From Paracoccus methylovorus (lineage in GTDB: Bacteria; Pseudomonadota; Alphaproteobacteria; Rhodobacterales; Rhodobacteraceae), in the NCBI RefSeq assembly GCF_016919705.1, contig NZ_CP070368.1, positions 62,001 to 126,000 on the forward strand: a stretch of 64,000 bases of DNA, given 5' to 3'. The translations under genes and the position numbers were made by a program. Under the pieces are notes generated by a model that had not been told where the DNA came from, did no database searches, and saw only the letters and a program-made list of their open reading frames with translations. Each line of letters begins with the position of its first letter. Position 1 is the stretch's first letter. Shown here in pieces: positions 46,333 to 55,531 of the stretch.

Positions 46333-47786
46333 GTCAACCTCAGTATAGCGTCGAGCATATCGTTTGCGGTCTGAAAAACCTTGGCATTCGCGGTATAGGC
46401 ACGCTCAAGAGCAAGCAAATTTTCCATTTCTTTGTCGCTGTCGACCCCCTCTGCCAGAAGAGCAGAGTTGAGGCCGGCCTGACGAAAACTGCTTTGTAGG
46501 ACGTTGGCCTCTGAGCCGATGCGATTCATGGCAGCAACAGAGCATAACTCTGCTGAAAGGGTCTGCAAGCTTCGTGCTGCATTGGAAAGGTTGGTTGAAG
46601 CCGGGGATCGCGAGGCCGAGATTGCCGAGCTCAGACGGTCAAGCAGCGCGCTTTCCCCCGAATTTCCCGGATCGAAAGCATTGATTCCGGCGCGAATACG
46701 CCATAATTGCCCACCTGCATCGGGGTTTATCAGGGACGTCACTGCGATACGGTTGGCGAACCCGGTTTCGTTAGCGGGATCAAAAGCGCCTTGGTTATCG
46801 GTGAATAACCCTGGGTTGCCGGAACTCAAGGTAGGATCGATCGTCGGATCGGATAACCGGTCATATAAATCTAAAGCAAAAGCATCGATCTGTTCCTGAT
46901 ATTCGGGAGCGATCTGGTCGCGAATGGCGAAATTCGCACCCAAGCTTCCACCACTTAGCATGGCCTGTTGCGTACCCGTAAGCGGTTTGCCATTGATGGT
47001 CAGTACGGAAAGTGCGCCGTTCGCGGTTGACATTCCCGCGGTGATGCTAGTTACCGCGCTGAACTCGATATTGGTTGGTTCAATACCGTCCAGCAGAATG
47101 GTCCCATCGGGTGTGAACAAGGCGACGCGGCCGTTTTCTCGCGGCACCTCCTTGACCGGCAGAATATCGGAGATGCTGTCTATTACTGCTTGGCGGGCAT
47201 CAATCAGTGAGGAGGCGTCTTTGCCCTGTGCGGATGTGGTGACAATCTGGGTGTTCAGTTTCGCCACTTGATGCAATGCGGTGTTCAGTCGAGAAACGTC
47301 GTTTTTGATCGCTTGTTCGGCCTTGGTGCGTTCAGCCTGGACGGTGGCAGAGATCTCGTTGATCTTTTTTGCCAAGGCCGTTGCGGTGTCGAGAACGGCG
47401 GAAAGCCTTGGTTCGCTATCAGGTCGCGATGCGGCGCTTGCCAGCGCGGATTCGAAATCCGCCAAAATCTGCCCCAGAGAAGATGCCTCGGTTCCGGTAC
47501 CGAAGGCTTTTTCCATGACGGTATGGAACGCTGCCGCGGTTCGGGACGAACCCAGATCTGCGATCGCCAGCCGATTGTCTGCAACCAACCCGGCGGTAAG
47601 CAACCGGCTGACACCATTGATGGTGACACCGCCGCCGCGCTCAAACAGGCGCGAGGACAGGTCGAGTTCCCGGCGCGCGTAGCCGGGCGTTAGCGCGTTC
47701 GCGATGTTGGAAGATACGATCTCGGTTCCCCGTGAGGCCGCAGTCAGGCCTGAAACGGCATTGGAGATGGCGGATGAAATGCTCAT
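46329..47786 (-). CDS. flgK: Flagellar hook-associated protein FlgK
   Basis: A 485-aa HAP1. It begins MSISSAISNAVSGLTAASRG with VSSNIANALTPGYARRELD, the rod/hook/HAP N-terminal motif, and ends with the matching NLLALERAYTANAKVFQTAN helix. GGAG is seven bases before the ATG, which excludes an upstream in-frame start. It caps the hook together with FlgL. The length is toward the short end, normal for alphaproteobacteria. Confidence 0.94.
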   Translation of the reverse strand: MSISSAISNAVSGLTAASRGTEIVSSNIANALTPGYARRELDLSSRLFERGGGVTINGVSRLLTAGLVADNRLAIADLGSSRTAAAFHTVMEKAFGTGTEASSLGQILADFESALASAASRPDSEPRLSAVLDTATALAKKINEISATVQAERTKAEQAIKNDVSRLNTALHQVAKLNTQIVTTSAQGKDASSLIDARQAVIDSISDILPVKEVPRENGRVALFTPDGTILLDGIEPTNIEFSAVTSITAGMSTANGALSVLTINGKPLTGTQQAMLSGGSLGANFAIRDQIAPEYQEQIDAFALDLYDRLSDPTIDPTLSSGNPGLFTDNQGAFDPANETGFANRIAVTSLINPDAGGQLWRIRAGINAFDPGNSGESALLDRLSSAISASRSPASTNLSNAARSLQTLSAELCSVAAMNRIGSEANVLQSSFRQAGLNSALLAEGVDSDKEMENLLALERAYTANAKVFQTANDMLDAILRLT

Positions 47787-47839
47787 GGGCAGGCTCCGGA
47801 TTTGGGATGCGAGGCGGCAGGGCGCCACCCCGCTAAATA

Positions 47840-49180
47840 TCAGCGTTTGAGATTGGCCGTTTCTTGCAGCATCTCATCGACGGTTTGGATGACCTTGGCG
47901 TTCGAGGTATAAGCGCGTTGGGTTTGGATCAGGTCTGTCAATTCGGCGGCGACATCGGTCGTAGAGGCTTCGCGCGCATAGCCTACAACGGCACCGGTGG
48001 GTCCATCGCCGGCATCCCACAGGTAGAATGCACCGGATCCCGATGTGATCTTGTATGTCTGGTTGTCCATTGCCATCAGGCCATTCGGATTGGGGACGTC
48101 CACCAACGGCACCTGATACAATGTGCGCGCGAACCCGGTGTCATATGTGGCATTGAGATAGCCGTTCTCGTCGATTTCCAGTGCGGTCAGGTTGCCGACC
48201 GGCGAGCCGTTCTTGGTCACATTGGCTGGCGAGAAACTTGCACTGAGTTGGGTGATCCCCTGGCTATCGCCATAGCGACCGAGATTGACCGTCATTGGCC
48301 CGTTCGCGCCGGGAACGGTTAGAAGGCCTGTCGTGGGGTCATAAGCGCCGCCGGTAACTGTCGCGACATTGGCAAGGGTGCCGCCACCGATAGTGCTGTC
48401 ATTGAATTCCAAGGTATAGGTGCCAATAAGCGATTCATCGCCCGGGGTGTCTGGGTCGTCGATAATGGCGGAGTCGCGGATTTCCATTGTCCAGCTATTC
48501 GATCGCGCCCCTGCCGCGCCCGTCACATCCGGGGTAAAGGTAATTGCCATCTTCTCGGCATTGCCGAGATTCCCGAAGTATTCGACCTCCAGTTCCCGGG
48601 CATCGCCTGTCGCACCTCCGACAGCGTCATTGGCCGGCAGGTTCATGCGCAGGTTGATCCGTGTCGTGGGATCAGCGGCTGTCTGGGTGGAGTTGATCAG
48701 GATGGGTTGCAGCCCTGCAGCGGAATCGCGGGGCTGGCTGGGGATCGTGCCGTCGTTGTTCGCTGGCCATCCCATCAGGACCAGTCCGGAATTGGTGCGA
48801 AGATAGCCCTGATCATCGACCCGGAATGATCCGGTGGTGGTCATGATCAACTCGCGTGACGTGGTCTGTCCTGATGACAGGGACGCGGATTTGATGACCG
48901 GAAGCATGCCCCGGCCTGAAATCGCAATATCCAGAGGGTGCGACGTTGGAATGAGATTGCCACGCTGATCAATCACCCGGCTGGTGGCGGCACGGACGCC
49001 GCCGGACGTGTAGACACCACCGCCCCGTCCCTGATTGATCACCATGCTTTCGAAGCTGGTATCCACCCTTTTGTAACCGTAGGTACCGGAGTTTGCGATA
49101 TTGTCGGAGATATTAGCCAAGCGCGTGGAATTTGCGGCCAAACCGGAAACCCCGGTGTTCAGGGCAGATGAGATCGACAT
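47840..49180 (-). CDS. flgE: Flagellar hook protein FlgE
   Basis: A 446-aa hook protein. N-terminus MSISSALNTGVSGLAANSTR with LANISDNIANSGTYGYKRVD, and C-terminus DLIQTQRAYTSNAKVIQTVDEMLQ are the axial-protein signatures; the centre is variable beta-domain sequence with many Thr/Asp/Gly. AGGGTGA precedes the ATG. It follows motB by 85 bases that carry no gene. No hook-capping protein FlgD or length-control FliK is in the window. Confidence 0.95.
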   Translation of the reverse strand: MSISSALNTGVSGLAANSTRLANISDNIANSGTYGYKRVDTSFESMVINQGRGGGVYTSGGVRAATSRVIDQRGNLIPTSHPLDIAISGRGMLPVIKSASLSSGQTTSRELIMTTTGSFRVDDQGYLRTNSGLVLMGWPANNDGTIPSQPRDSAAGLQPILINSTQTAADPTTRINLRMNLPANDAVGGATGDARELEVEYFGNLGNAEKMAITFTPDVTGAAGARSNSWTMEIRDSAIIDDPDTPGDESLIGTYTLEFNDSTIGGGTLANVATVTGGAYDPTTGLLTVPGANGPMTVNLGRYGDSQGITQLSASFSPANVTKNGSPVGNLTALEIDENGYLNATYDTGFARTLYQVPLVDVPNPNGLMAMDNQTYKITSGSGAFYLWDAGDGPTGAVVGYAREASTTDVAAELTDLIQTQRAYTSNAKVIQTVDEMLQETANLKR

Positions 49181-49265
49181 TCTATTGTCACCCTATGTGA
49201 GTCGTTCAGCGAGAAGTTTGCCGGCCCGGAGTTAATATGCGGCTAACGCGGCTCTTCTGGGCCGG

Positions 49266-50066
49266 TTATCTCAATAAAATCACTTCGATCCGGTTGTTGT
49301 TCGGGTCCATCGGGTTGGCTGACCGGTTCCGGCGGTCGGCAAATGCCGTCACGCGCTGGATGCGTGCGGTGTCAAAGCCCGAACCCTCCATCAGATTGCG
49401 CACGGCATGGGCGCGGGCGTTGGACAGTGCCCAGACAGGAGAGTGGATCAGCATTTCGGGATAGGCGCGAACGTGGCCGGTCAACGCCACCTCGTTTCTG
49501 GTGCGTCCCAATACGCCAGAGAGAATGCCGGCGAGTTCCTTCATGGCTGGGGTTGGCTGTGCACTGTCGCCGACGAAAAGCGGCTCCTCCATCAGGTCCG
49601 TCAATTCGATGACCAGACCTTCGTCCGTCATGCGCGTCACGACGTGGCGAAAAACATTGACCTTTTGCATGGATTCCGCGCCACTGCCCGTCAGTTGGTC
49701 CTGTATGTGGCGGGCCATATCCTCGAAACCGGATTTCTGACCTTCCCGCGCTTGGGGTGCGCGGGTATCGCGCGAGGCACCGGCGCCTTTTCCGGAATTG
49801 GTTTCGGCATTCTGCACGTTGCCGCCGAAGGGACCGTCACTGCCCCCGCGGTTCGAGTGGATCAATGTCGGATTGAAATATTCCGCCAGTCCCTGCCGCT
49901 GCTTTTCGGTAGTGGCGTTTACCAGCCACATGAGCAGGAAAAATGCCATCATCGCGGTTACGAAATCAGCATAGGCGACCTTCCAGGCACCTCCATGGTG
50001 AGGGGTTTCGTTCCCTTCCTGAACCCTTTTTATGATGATCGAGGCACCGCCCCCCTTTCCGGCCAT
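49266..50066 (-). CDS. motB: Flagellar motor stator protein MotB
   Basis: A 266-aa protein with a short N-terminal tail, one membrane helix (about residues 31-50) containing the proton-binding Asp34 (AYADFVTAMMAFFLLMW), a linker and a C-terminal OmpA/MotB peptidoglycan-binding domain (LTGHVRAYPEML, then WALSNARAHAVRNLMEGSG). It needs MotA to make a stator; no motA is next to it. AAGGA lies upstream of the ATG. First gene of the flagellar block. Confidence 0.94.
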   Translation of the reverse strand: MAGKGGGASIIIKRVQEGNETPHHGGAWKVAYADFVTAMMAFFLLMWLVNATTEKQRQGLAEYFNPTLIHSNRGGSDGPFGGNVQNAETNSGKGAGASRDTRAPQAREGQKSGFEDMARHIQDQLTGSGAESMQKVNVFRHVVTRMTDEGLVIELTDLMEEPLFVGDSAQPTPAMKELAGILSGVLGRTRNEVALTGHVRAYPEMLIHSPVWALSNARAHAVRNLMEGSGFDTARIQRVTAFADRRNRSANPMDPNNNRIEVILLR

Positions 50067-50163
50067 AAGTCGTTCCTTTTCACTGCATGTCCGGAAGGTC
50101 TAATGGTGCGCCGTTGAAATTCCAGTTAACGGGTCAAATGCCGCCTATTTCCCAGAGGGCTGT

Positions 50164-50192
50164 TTGCCGGAAAATTTTTTATGATGTAAAAT
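50164..50192 (+). promoter_or_regulatory. Probable promoter of the pqi operon
   Basis: TTGCCG, a 17-base AT-rich spacer, then TAAAAT. It is the best sigma-70-like match I found in the window and gives a leader of about 130 bases before pqiA. The gap 50067-50328 also must contain the motB promoter, which I could not identify. Confidence 0.55.
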
Positions 50193-50236
50193 CAAATCCA
50201 TCCAACGGCTAAATTATCTCGGCAGGCGGGACGGGT

Positions 50237-50252
50237 AATGGTTGGAACCATT
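50237..50252. promoter_or_regulatory. 16-base palindrome in the pqi leader, possible operator
   Basis: AATGGTT and AACCATT are perfect 7-base arms around GG. It lies about 45 bases downstream of the -10, where a bound repressor would block transcription. Confidence 0.45.
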
Positions 50253-50328
50253 TCTGATTGCAAAGGGCTGCCGAATCGTCCCTGTTCCGGCATCTTGCGC
50301 CGGCCCCGCGTCTCGATATGCTGCGCCG

Positions 50329-51009
50329 ATGCAGATCGAAGGCGAATATGACCTCTCTACTGGCGCGGGGCTGATCGCCTGCCCGCGCTGCGACGCTTTG
50401 CATATCGAGCGCGAGCTTGAGCCGGGCGAGACCGCCCGTTGTGTTCGCTGCAACACCGTGCTGGCCAGCCCCCGTGCGGGCGCGTTCACCCGCATCATCG
50501 CATTGTCCTTTGCCTCGCTCGTGCTGATGGTGGGGGCGGTGTTCTTTCCGTTCCTTCAGATCTCGCGCATGGGATTCGGCAACGAGACCTCGCTTTTCGG
50601 TGTGGCGTTGGCTTTTTCGCATGGGGCGCTGATGCCGCTGACCGTGGCCGTTCTGGGCATGATCGTCGGTCTGCCGGTGCTACGCGCGCTGTTGCTGGTC
50701 TATACCCTTTTGCCCCTGTCGCGGAACCGCCGGCCCTTTGCCTATGCCGTGCAGGCCTTTCGCCTGTCCGAGGCACTGCGGCCCTGGTCGATGGCCGAGA
50801 TTTTCGTCATCGGCACCGCCATCGCCTTGGTGAAGGTGGCGGGGCTTGCGAATATCAGCCTTGGCCCGGCCTTCTGGGCGTTTTGCGGGCTGATCGTGGT
50901 CAACGCCGCCAGCAACGCCTTTACCAGCGCCGCCACGATCTGGGATGCCATCGAGGATGCCGGCATGGCCACCGACGGGCGCGAGATCGTGCCGGAGACG
51001 CGCGCATGA
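50329..51009 (+). CDS. pqiA: PqiA-domain membrane protein (first half)
   Basis: A 226-aa inner-membrane protein. A zinc-ribbon (CPRCD and CVRCN, residues 19-43) precedes four hydrophobic helices of one PqiA domain. E. coli PqiA contains two such domains in one chain; here each is a separate gene, and this is the first. The Pqi/MCE system carries lipids between inner and outer membranes. The ATG at 50329 fits; an in-frame ATG at 50242 would add a non-conserved stretch and lies within the palindrome. The next gene overlaps by four bases. Confidence 0.88.
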   Translation: MQIEGEYDLSTGAGLIACPRCDALHIERELEPGETARCVRCNTVLASPRAGAFTRIIALSFASLVLMVGAVFFPFLQISRMGFGNETSLFGVALAFSHGALMPLTVAVLGMIVGLPVLRALLLVYTLLPLSRNRRPFAYAVQAFRLSEALRPWSMAEIFVIGTAIALVKVAGLANISLGPAFWAFCGLIVVNAASNAFTSAATIWDAIEDAGMATDGREIVPETRA

Positions 51010-51665
51010 GCGCGCCCTCGGTCGAGGCCCCGGTCATGACCGCGCACCGCGCCGGGCTGATCGGCTGTCGCGGCTGCGGCCGGGTCTGGCCGGAAGCCGA
51101 GAAGGTTTGCGGGCGTTGCGGCAGCGCGTTGGTGCCGCCGGATCGGCGCTGCCTGAACGCGGTCTGGGCGTGGCTTGCGGCCGGCTTCATCTTTTACATT
51201 CCCGCCAACCTGTTTCCGATGCTGAAGACCTCGACCTTCGGCGGGCTGCGCGGCAACAGCGAATCGACCATTCTGGGCGGTGTGGTCGAGCTGATGCACT
51301 ATGGAAATTACGGCGTGGCTGCGATCGTGTTTCTTGCCTCGATCGTGGTGCCGGTCGCAAAGTTCATCGCGATCAGCTGGCTGGCGCTGGTCGCCGGTCG
51401 TCCGGCAACGGTGCGGGCAGCCCATAAACGGCTGCATCTTTACGAAGTGGTCGAGTTCATCGGCCGCTGGTCGATGATCGACGTGTTCATCGTGGCGATC
51501 CTGTCGGCGCTGGTGCAACTGGGCTTCGTCGCCTCGATCCACCCCGGGCCCGCCGCAGTGTCGTTTGCGGTGTCGGTTGCCTTTACCATGCTTTCTGCGC
51601 AAAGCTTTGACCCAAGATTGATCTGGCGCGGCCTTCCGCTGCGCAGCCGCAAGGACCAGGAATGA
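51006..51665 (+). CDS. pqiA: PqiA-domain membrane protein (second half)
   Basis: A 219-aa inner-membrane protein with CRGCG and CGRCG zinc-ribbon cysteines near residues 21-41 and four helices. FIPANLFPMLKTSTFGG-like sequence (here FYIPANLFPML) and YEVVEFIGRWSMIDVFIVAILSALVQLG are PqiA domain signatures. It completes the two-domain PqiA and overlaps both neighbours by four bases (ATGA). Confidence 0.9.
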   Translation: MSAPSVEAPVMTAHRAGLIGCRGCGRVWPEAEKVCGRCGSALVPPDRRCLNAVWAWLAAGFIFYIPANLFPMLKTSTFGGLRGNSESTILGGVVELMHYGNYGVAAIVFLASIVVPVAKFIAISWLALVAGRPATVRAAHKRLHLYEVVEFIGRWSMIDVFIVAILSALVQLGFVASIHPGPAAVSFAVSVAFTMLSAQSFDPRLIWRGLPLRSRKDQE

Positions 51666-53728
51666 CGGACAGGCCCTCGCCCGAGCGCAGCAATGCCCCC
51701 ATGCAACCCGCTGAACCCACCCGCAAACCCGCCGCCCGTGCGGTGCGGGCCGGGTTGCCGCTGATCTGGCTGGTGCCCATCGCGGCGCTGATCGTTACGC
51801 TGGGCGTGGGCTGGAATGCCATCACCAGCCGGGGCACGCTGATCTCGGTCGCTTTCAACGACGCCACCGGCATCACGCCCGGCGAAACGGCGCTGAAGTT
51901 TCGCGAGATCACCGTCGGCAAGGTCGAATCCGTCCGCTTTACCGAGAATCTGCAGCAAGTGCTGGTGAACATGCGGGTGGACAAGGATCTGGCACCCTAT
52001 ATCGACAGCCAGGCGCAGTTCTGGATCGTGCGCCCGCAGGTGTCGGCGCAAGGCATTTCGCGTCTGGATACGGTCCTGACCGGCGCATTCATCGAAGGGT
52101 ATTGGGACGACAGCCCTGACGAACCACAGACCCGCTTTCAAGGTCTCGACAAGCCGCCTCTGACCAGTTTCGGCGAAAAGGGCACCTGGATCATGCTTTC
52201 GACCGAACGCTCGCGCGGGATGACCGAGGGCGCGCCGGTAATGTTCCGCGGCCTGCCGGTCGGGCGGATGCAGAACCTGCGCCTGTCCGATGATAACGAA
52301 AGCGTTCTGGCCGATGTCTTTATCGCCGCGCCTCATGACGGGCGGCTGACCACCAGCACGGTGTTCTGGGACACCTCGGGCTTTTCCGTTTCGTTGGGGG
52401 CGCAGGGCCTGTCGCTGAACGTGAATTCGCTGGCCTCGGTGCTGCAGGGCGGGGCAGAGTTCGCCACGCTGACCTCGGGTGGCGCGCCGGTCAGGGACGG
52501 GCATGTCTTTGCCTTGCAGCCGGATGAGGCGACGGCGCGGACCAACCTGTTTACCGACGAATCCGAAACCCTGCGGCTGACCATGCGCATCGGTGAATCG
52601 GTCAAGGGTCTGGAGACGGGCGCGAACGTCCAGTTCATGGGCCTGACCGTGGGCCGCGTCACCGACCTTGCCGCCCGCATCGTTACCGATGACGAGGGCC
52701 ACGACCATGTCGAGCAAGAGGTGACATTGGCCCTGACCCCCGCCCGTCTTGGCCTTGCGGGGGACGCCACCTCCGAAGCGGCGCTGGACTTCCTTGAGGG
52801 TCAGGTCGATGCCGGATTGCGCGCGCGCGTCGCCAGTGCGGGCTTCTTTGGCACCTCGCTTCAGGTCGAACTGGTCGAAATGCCCAATGCCGAGCCGGCC
52901 GAACTGGACCGGACGGGCGAGCCCTATCCGGTGATCCCCTCGGTGCCGGGCGATATTTCCGATTTCAGCGAAACCGCGCAGGGTTTCCTGACCCGCGTCG
53001 GCAACCTGCCGATCGAAGAGGCGCTGAAATCCGCCACCGACATGATGAACAGCGTGACCGCCATCGCCAGCAGCGAAGACACCCGCGCCATCCCCGGCGC
53101 CCTGCGTGGCACGCTGGAGGATGCGCAGGCCGCCGCCGGTGAAATCCGGCAGGTTACCACCGAATTGCGCGAATCCGGCGCGATGGGGCAGGTGCGGCAC
53201 ATGGTGGACGAGGCTGCAGCCGCCGCCGAGGCGGTCAAGCTGGCCGCCGCCGACGTGCCCGCGATGGTCGATCAGATCGACGCCGCCGCCGCCAAGATCG
53301 AAGCGGTGGATTTCGCCGCCATCGGCACCGAGGCCGAAGGTATCCTGCGGGATGTTCGCGCGCTTTTGGGCAGCGAAGATGCCGAGCAATTGCCAAAGAA
53401 CCTGTCCGACACGCTGAAATCCGCCTCGGGTCTGCTGAATGACCTGCGCGACGGCAATGCGGCGGGCAGTCTGAACCAGGCGCTTGCTTCCGCCAGCACT
53501 GCGGCGCAGGACGTCTCGGATGCGGCAAAACGCCTGCCGCAGCTTTCGGCGCGGCTCGAGGCGCTTGCATCGCGGGCTGAAACGGTCATCGCCGCCTATG
53601 GCGAGCGGTCCAGCTTCAACAATGAAACCATCAACCTGATGCGCGAGATGCGCCGCGCTGCCAATGCCTTTGGCAGTTTGGCGCGCACCATCGAACGTAA
53701 TCCGCAAGCCTTCATCCTGGGACGATAA
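51662..53728 (+). CDS. pqiB: PqiB, MCE-domain intermembrane transport protein
   Basis: A 688-aa protein with one N-terminal membrane helix (LPLIWLVPIAALIVTLGVGW) and three MlaD/MCE domains (roughly residues 50-150, 165-265 and 295-400). The remaining 280 residues are Ala/Glu-rich helix, the needle that in E. coli PqiB bridges the periplasm; it is longer than the 546-aa E. coli protein. LKFREITVGKVESV, VMFRGLPVGRMQNL and VQFMGLTVGRVTDL mark the start of each MCE domain. Confidence 0.93.
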   Translation: MTDRPSPERSNAPMQPAEPTRKPAARAVRAGLPLIWLVPIAALIVTLGVGWNAITSRGTLISVAFNDATGITPGETALKFREITVGKVESVRFTENLQQVLVNMRVDKDLAPYIDSQAQFWIVRPQVSAQGISRLDTVLTGAFIEGYWDDSPDEPQTRFQGLDKPPLTSFGEKGTWIMLSTERSRGMTEGAPVMFRGLPVGRMQNLRLSDDNESVLADVFIAAPHDGRLTTSTVFWDTSGFSVSLGAQGLSLNVNSLASVLQGGAEFATLTSGGAPVRDGHVFALQPDEATARTNLFTDESETLRLTMRIGESVKGLETGANVQFMGLTVGRVTDLAARIVTDDEGHDHVEQEVTLALTPARLGLAGDATSEAALDFLEGQVDAGLRARVASAGFFGTSLQVELVEMPNAEPAELDRTGEPYPVIPSVPGDISDFSETAQGFLTRVGNLPIEEALKSATDMMNSVTAIASSEDTRAIPGALRGTLEDAQAAAGEIRQVTTELRESGAMGQVRHMVDEAAAAAEAVKLAAADVPAMVDQIDAAAAKIEAVDFAAIGTEAEGILRDVRALLGSEDAEQLPKNLSDTLKSASGLLNDLRDGNAAGSLNQALASASTAAQDVSDAAKRLPQLSARLEALASRAETVIAAYGERSSFNNETINLMREMRRAANAFGSLARTIERNPQAFILGR

Positions 53729-53729
53729 G

Positions 53730-54380
53730 ATGCGCCTGATCCTTGTTTCCGCCGCCTCTCTTGCCCTGCTCGCAGGCTGTTCGAATGGCGAAAAGACTGC
53801 CCGCTACCTGATCGACCCGCCCACGTCGGGCGAGCGCGTGGCCAACCGGCTGGGCACGGCCGAGCTGAGGGATGTGTCGCTGCCCGAATACGCCTCGGGC
53901 GACGAGGTCAGTTGGCAGAGCGCGGATGGCGCGGTGCGCTCGAACACCCGGCAGCTTTGGGCGGACAATCCCCAGCGCGCCTTTACGCTGACGCTGGCGC
54001 GGGCGATTTCGGATCTTTCGGGGGCGACGGTGATCGCCGAGCCCTGGCCGCTGGCGGAACCGCCCCGTCGCCGGGTGGAGGTGCGGGTGGAAAAGGCGCT
54101 GGCGCTGGCCGACGGTAACTATCGGCTGACCGGGCGCTATTATGTCTCTGACGAAGGGGCGGGCGGTGCCAATCAGGCGCGGGGCTTTGACATTTCCGTG
54201 CCGCTTGCCGATCAGGACCCCGCCACCATCGCGCGGGCGCAATCGCAGGCGATTTCCCAGCTTGCCCGCCAGATCGCCACGCTAAGCGGGCCGGGGCAGT
54301 CGATCCGCACATCCTCGACTCCGATGCCGCGCATCGACGACATCTTCTCGCAACCGCTGCCGCCGTTGGAGGATAGCTGA
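53730..54380 (+). CDS. pqiC: PqiC-family outer-membrane lipoprotein
   Basis: A 216-aa lipoprotein with lipobox LLAGC. RYLIDPP, LRDVSLPEYASGDEV and ISQLARQIA belong to the PqiC/ABC-transport auxiliary (DUF330) family. PqiC anchors the Pqi bridge at the outer membrane. It begins two bases after pqiB and ends the operon. Confidence 0.9.
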   Translation: MRLILVSAASLALLAGCSNGEKTARYLIDPPTSGERVANRLGTAELRDVSLPEYASGDEVSWQSADGAVRSNTRQLWADNPQRAFTLTLARAISDLSGATVIAEPWPLAEPPRRRVEVRVEKALALADGNYRLTGRYYVSDEGAGGANQARGFDISVPLADQDPATIARAQSQAISQLARQIATLSGPGQSIRTSSTPMPRIDDIFSQPLPPLEDS

Positions 54381-54464
54381 GCGCGGCTGCGACAGTTTGG
54401 CGGCTTTGCGGGGCACCGTTCCTGCCTGGACTTCGCGCGTTTCCCACAGCCGAGGCGCGATGCA

Positions 54465-54932
54465 ATGGATCACAGCAAAACGGCGCCGTTGCTGGCACCG
54501 CCTGAGCAGTTGGATTTCCTCGACCGCCAGACGGTCCTGTTGCCCGCCCCGATCACGGTGCTTGAAGCCTGGAATCGGATCCGCAGCCAGCCCTTGCCGC
54601 TGCTCGATCTGGCCTTCCGTATCCGCGATGCGGTTTCGGCGCGTTTCGGGGTGCGGCGTATCGGCGGTCTTGGCACGGCACCCAGCGACGGCGTGCGCGT
54701 GGGCGAACGGCTGGATTTCTTTCTGGTCGAACACGTGGCCCCGGACCTTCTCGTGCTGACCGAGCGTGACCGGCATCTGGACGTGATGACCTGCATTTCG
54801 ACCCAAGGGGCCGAGTTGACGATTACCTCGTCGGTGGTGACGCATAACCTTTTCGGGCGGGCCTATATGGTGGTCGTGGGGCCGGCGCATCGGCTGATCG
54901 TGCGCGCCATGCTGCGCCGGCTGGCTGCCTAA
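54465..54932 (+). CDS. DUF2867 family protein
   Basis: A 155-aa soluble protein. [21 protein letters not shown] and [32 protein letters not shown] match DUF2867, a SRPBCC-like family of unknown function. It is separated from pqiC by 84 bases and converges on the flavin reductase gene, overlapping it by four bases at the stops. Confidence 0.85.
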   Translation: MDHSKTAPLLAPPEQLDFLDRQTVLLPAPITVLEAWNRIRSQPLPLLDLAFRIRDAVSARFGVRRIGGLGTAPSDGVRVGERLDFFLVEHVAPDLLVLTERDRHLDVMTCISTQGAELTITSSVVTHNLFGRAYMVVVGPAHRLIVRAMLRRLAA

Positions 54933-55474
54933 CCCGCGGCGGGCGCGAATTGCCCGAAACGGCCTGCGGCAAAGACCAGCGGATGATCGCCGGGACCGGC
55001 CACGGTGACGCGCGTCACGCGACCGATCAATACCGAATGGTCGCCCGCCTCGTGCACGGCATGGGCGGTGCAGTCAAAGCGTGCGGCGACGCCGGGAATG
55101 ACGGGCACGCCCTCGGGGGTGATGACCGGCTCCAACCCCTCGAACTGGCGGCCGCCCTTGGTAAATCGCAGGCAGGTATCAAGCTGTTCAGAGCCCAGGA
55201 TATGCACCGACCATACCGGGGCCTCGGCGAAAACCGCGTGGCGGGTCGAGGCACGGGCGGGACACCACAGCACCAGCGGCGGCTCCAGCGAGACGCTGGA
55301 AAAGCTGTTAACCGTCATGCCCACCGGACCCAGTGATCCGGCGGTGGTCACGACCGTCACGCCGGTGGCGAAACGCCCCAGCGCCTCTCGCAGCAGGCGG
55401 GCCTCGGCCGTGGCGGGGTGAAAGGTGATCGCGTCGGCCAGCCGGTCGCGGGTCGCGGGGGGAAGACGGTTCAT
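54929..55474 (-). CDS. Flavin reductase family protein
   Basis: A 181-aa FMN-binding split-barrel protein of the flavin reductase/DIM6 family. [39 protein letters not shown] is the diagnostic stretch and [15 protein letters not shown] the second. It would supply reduced FMN to a monooxygenase, but none is adjacent. Start MNRLPPATR at 55474, with AGGG upstream. Confidence 0.9.
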   Translation of the reverse strand: MNRLPPATRDRLADAITFHPATAEARLLREALGRFATGVTVVTTAGSLGPVGMTVNSFSSVSLEPPLVLWCPARASTRHAVFAEAPVWSVHILGSEQLDTCLRFTKGGRQFEGLEPVITPEGVPVIPGVAARFDCTAHAVHEAGDHSVLIGRVTRVTVAGPGDHPLVFAAGRFGQFAPAAG

Positions 55475-55531
55475 GTTCGCGCCCTGTCGTCTGCGGGACA
55501 AGACCAGAACGGTTCCGGCCTTTTCCCCTTC

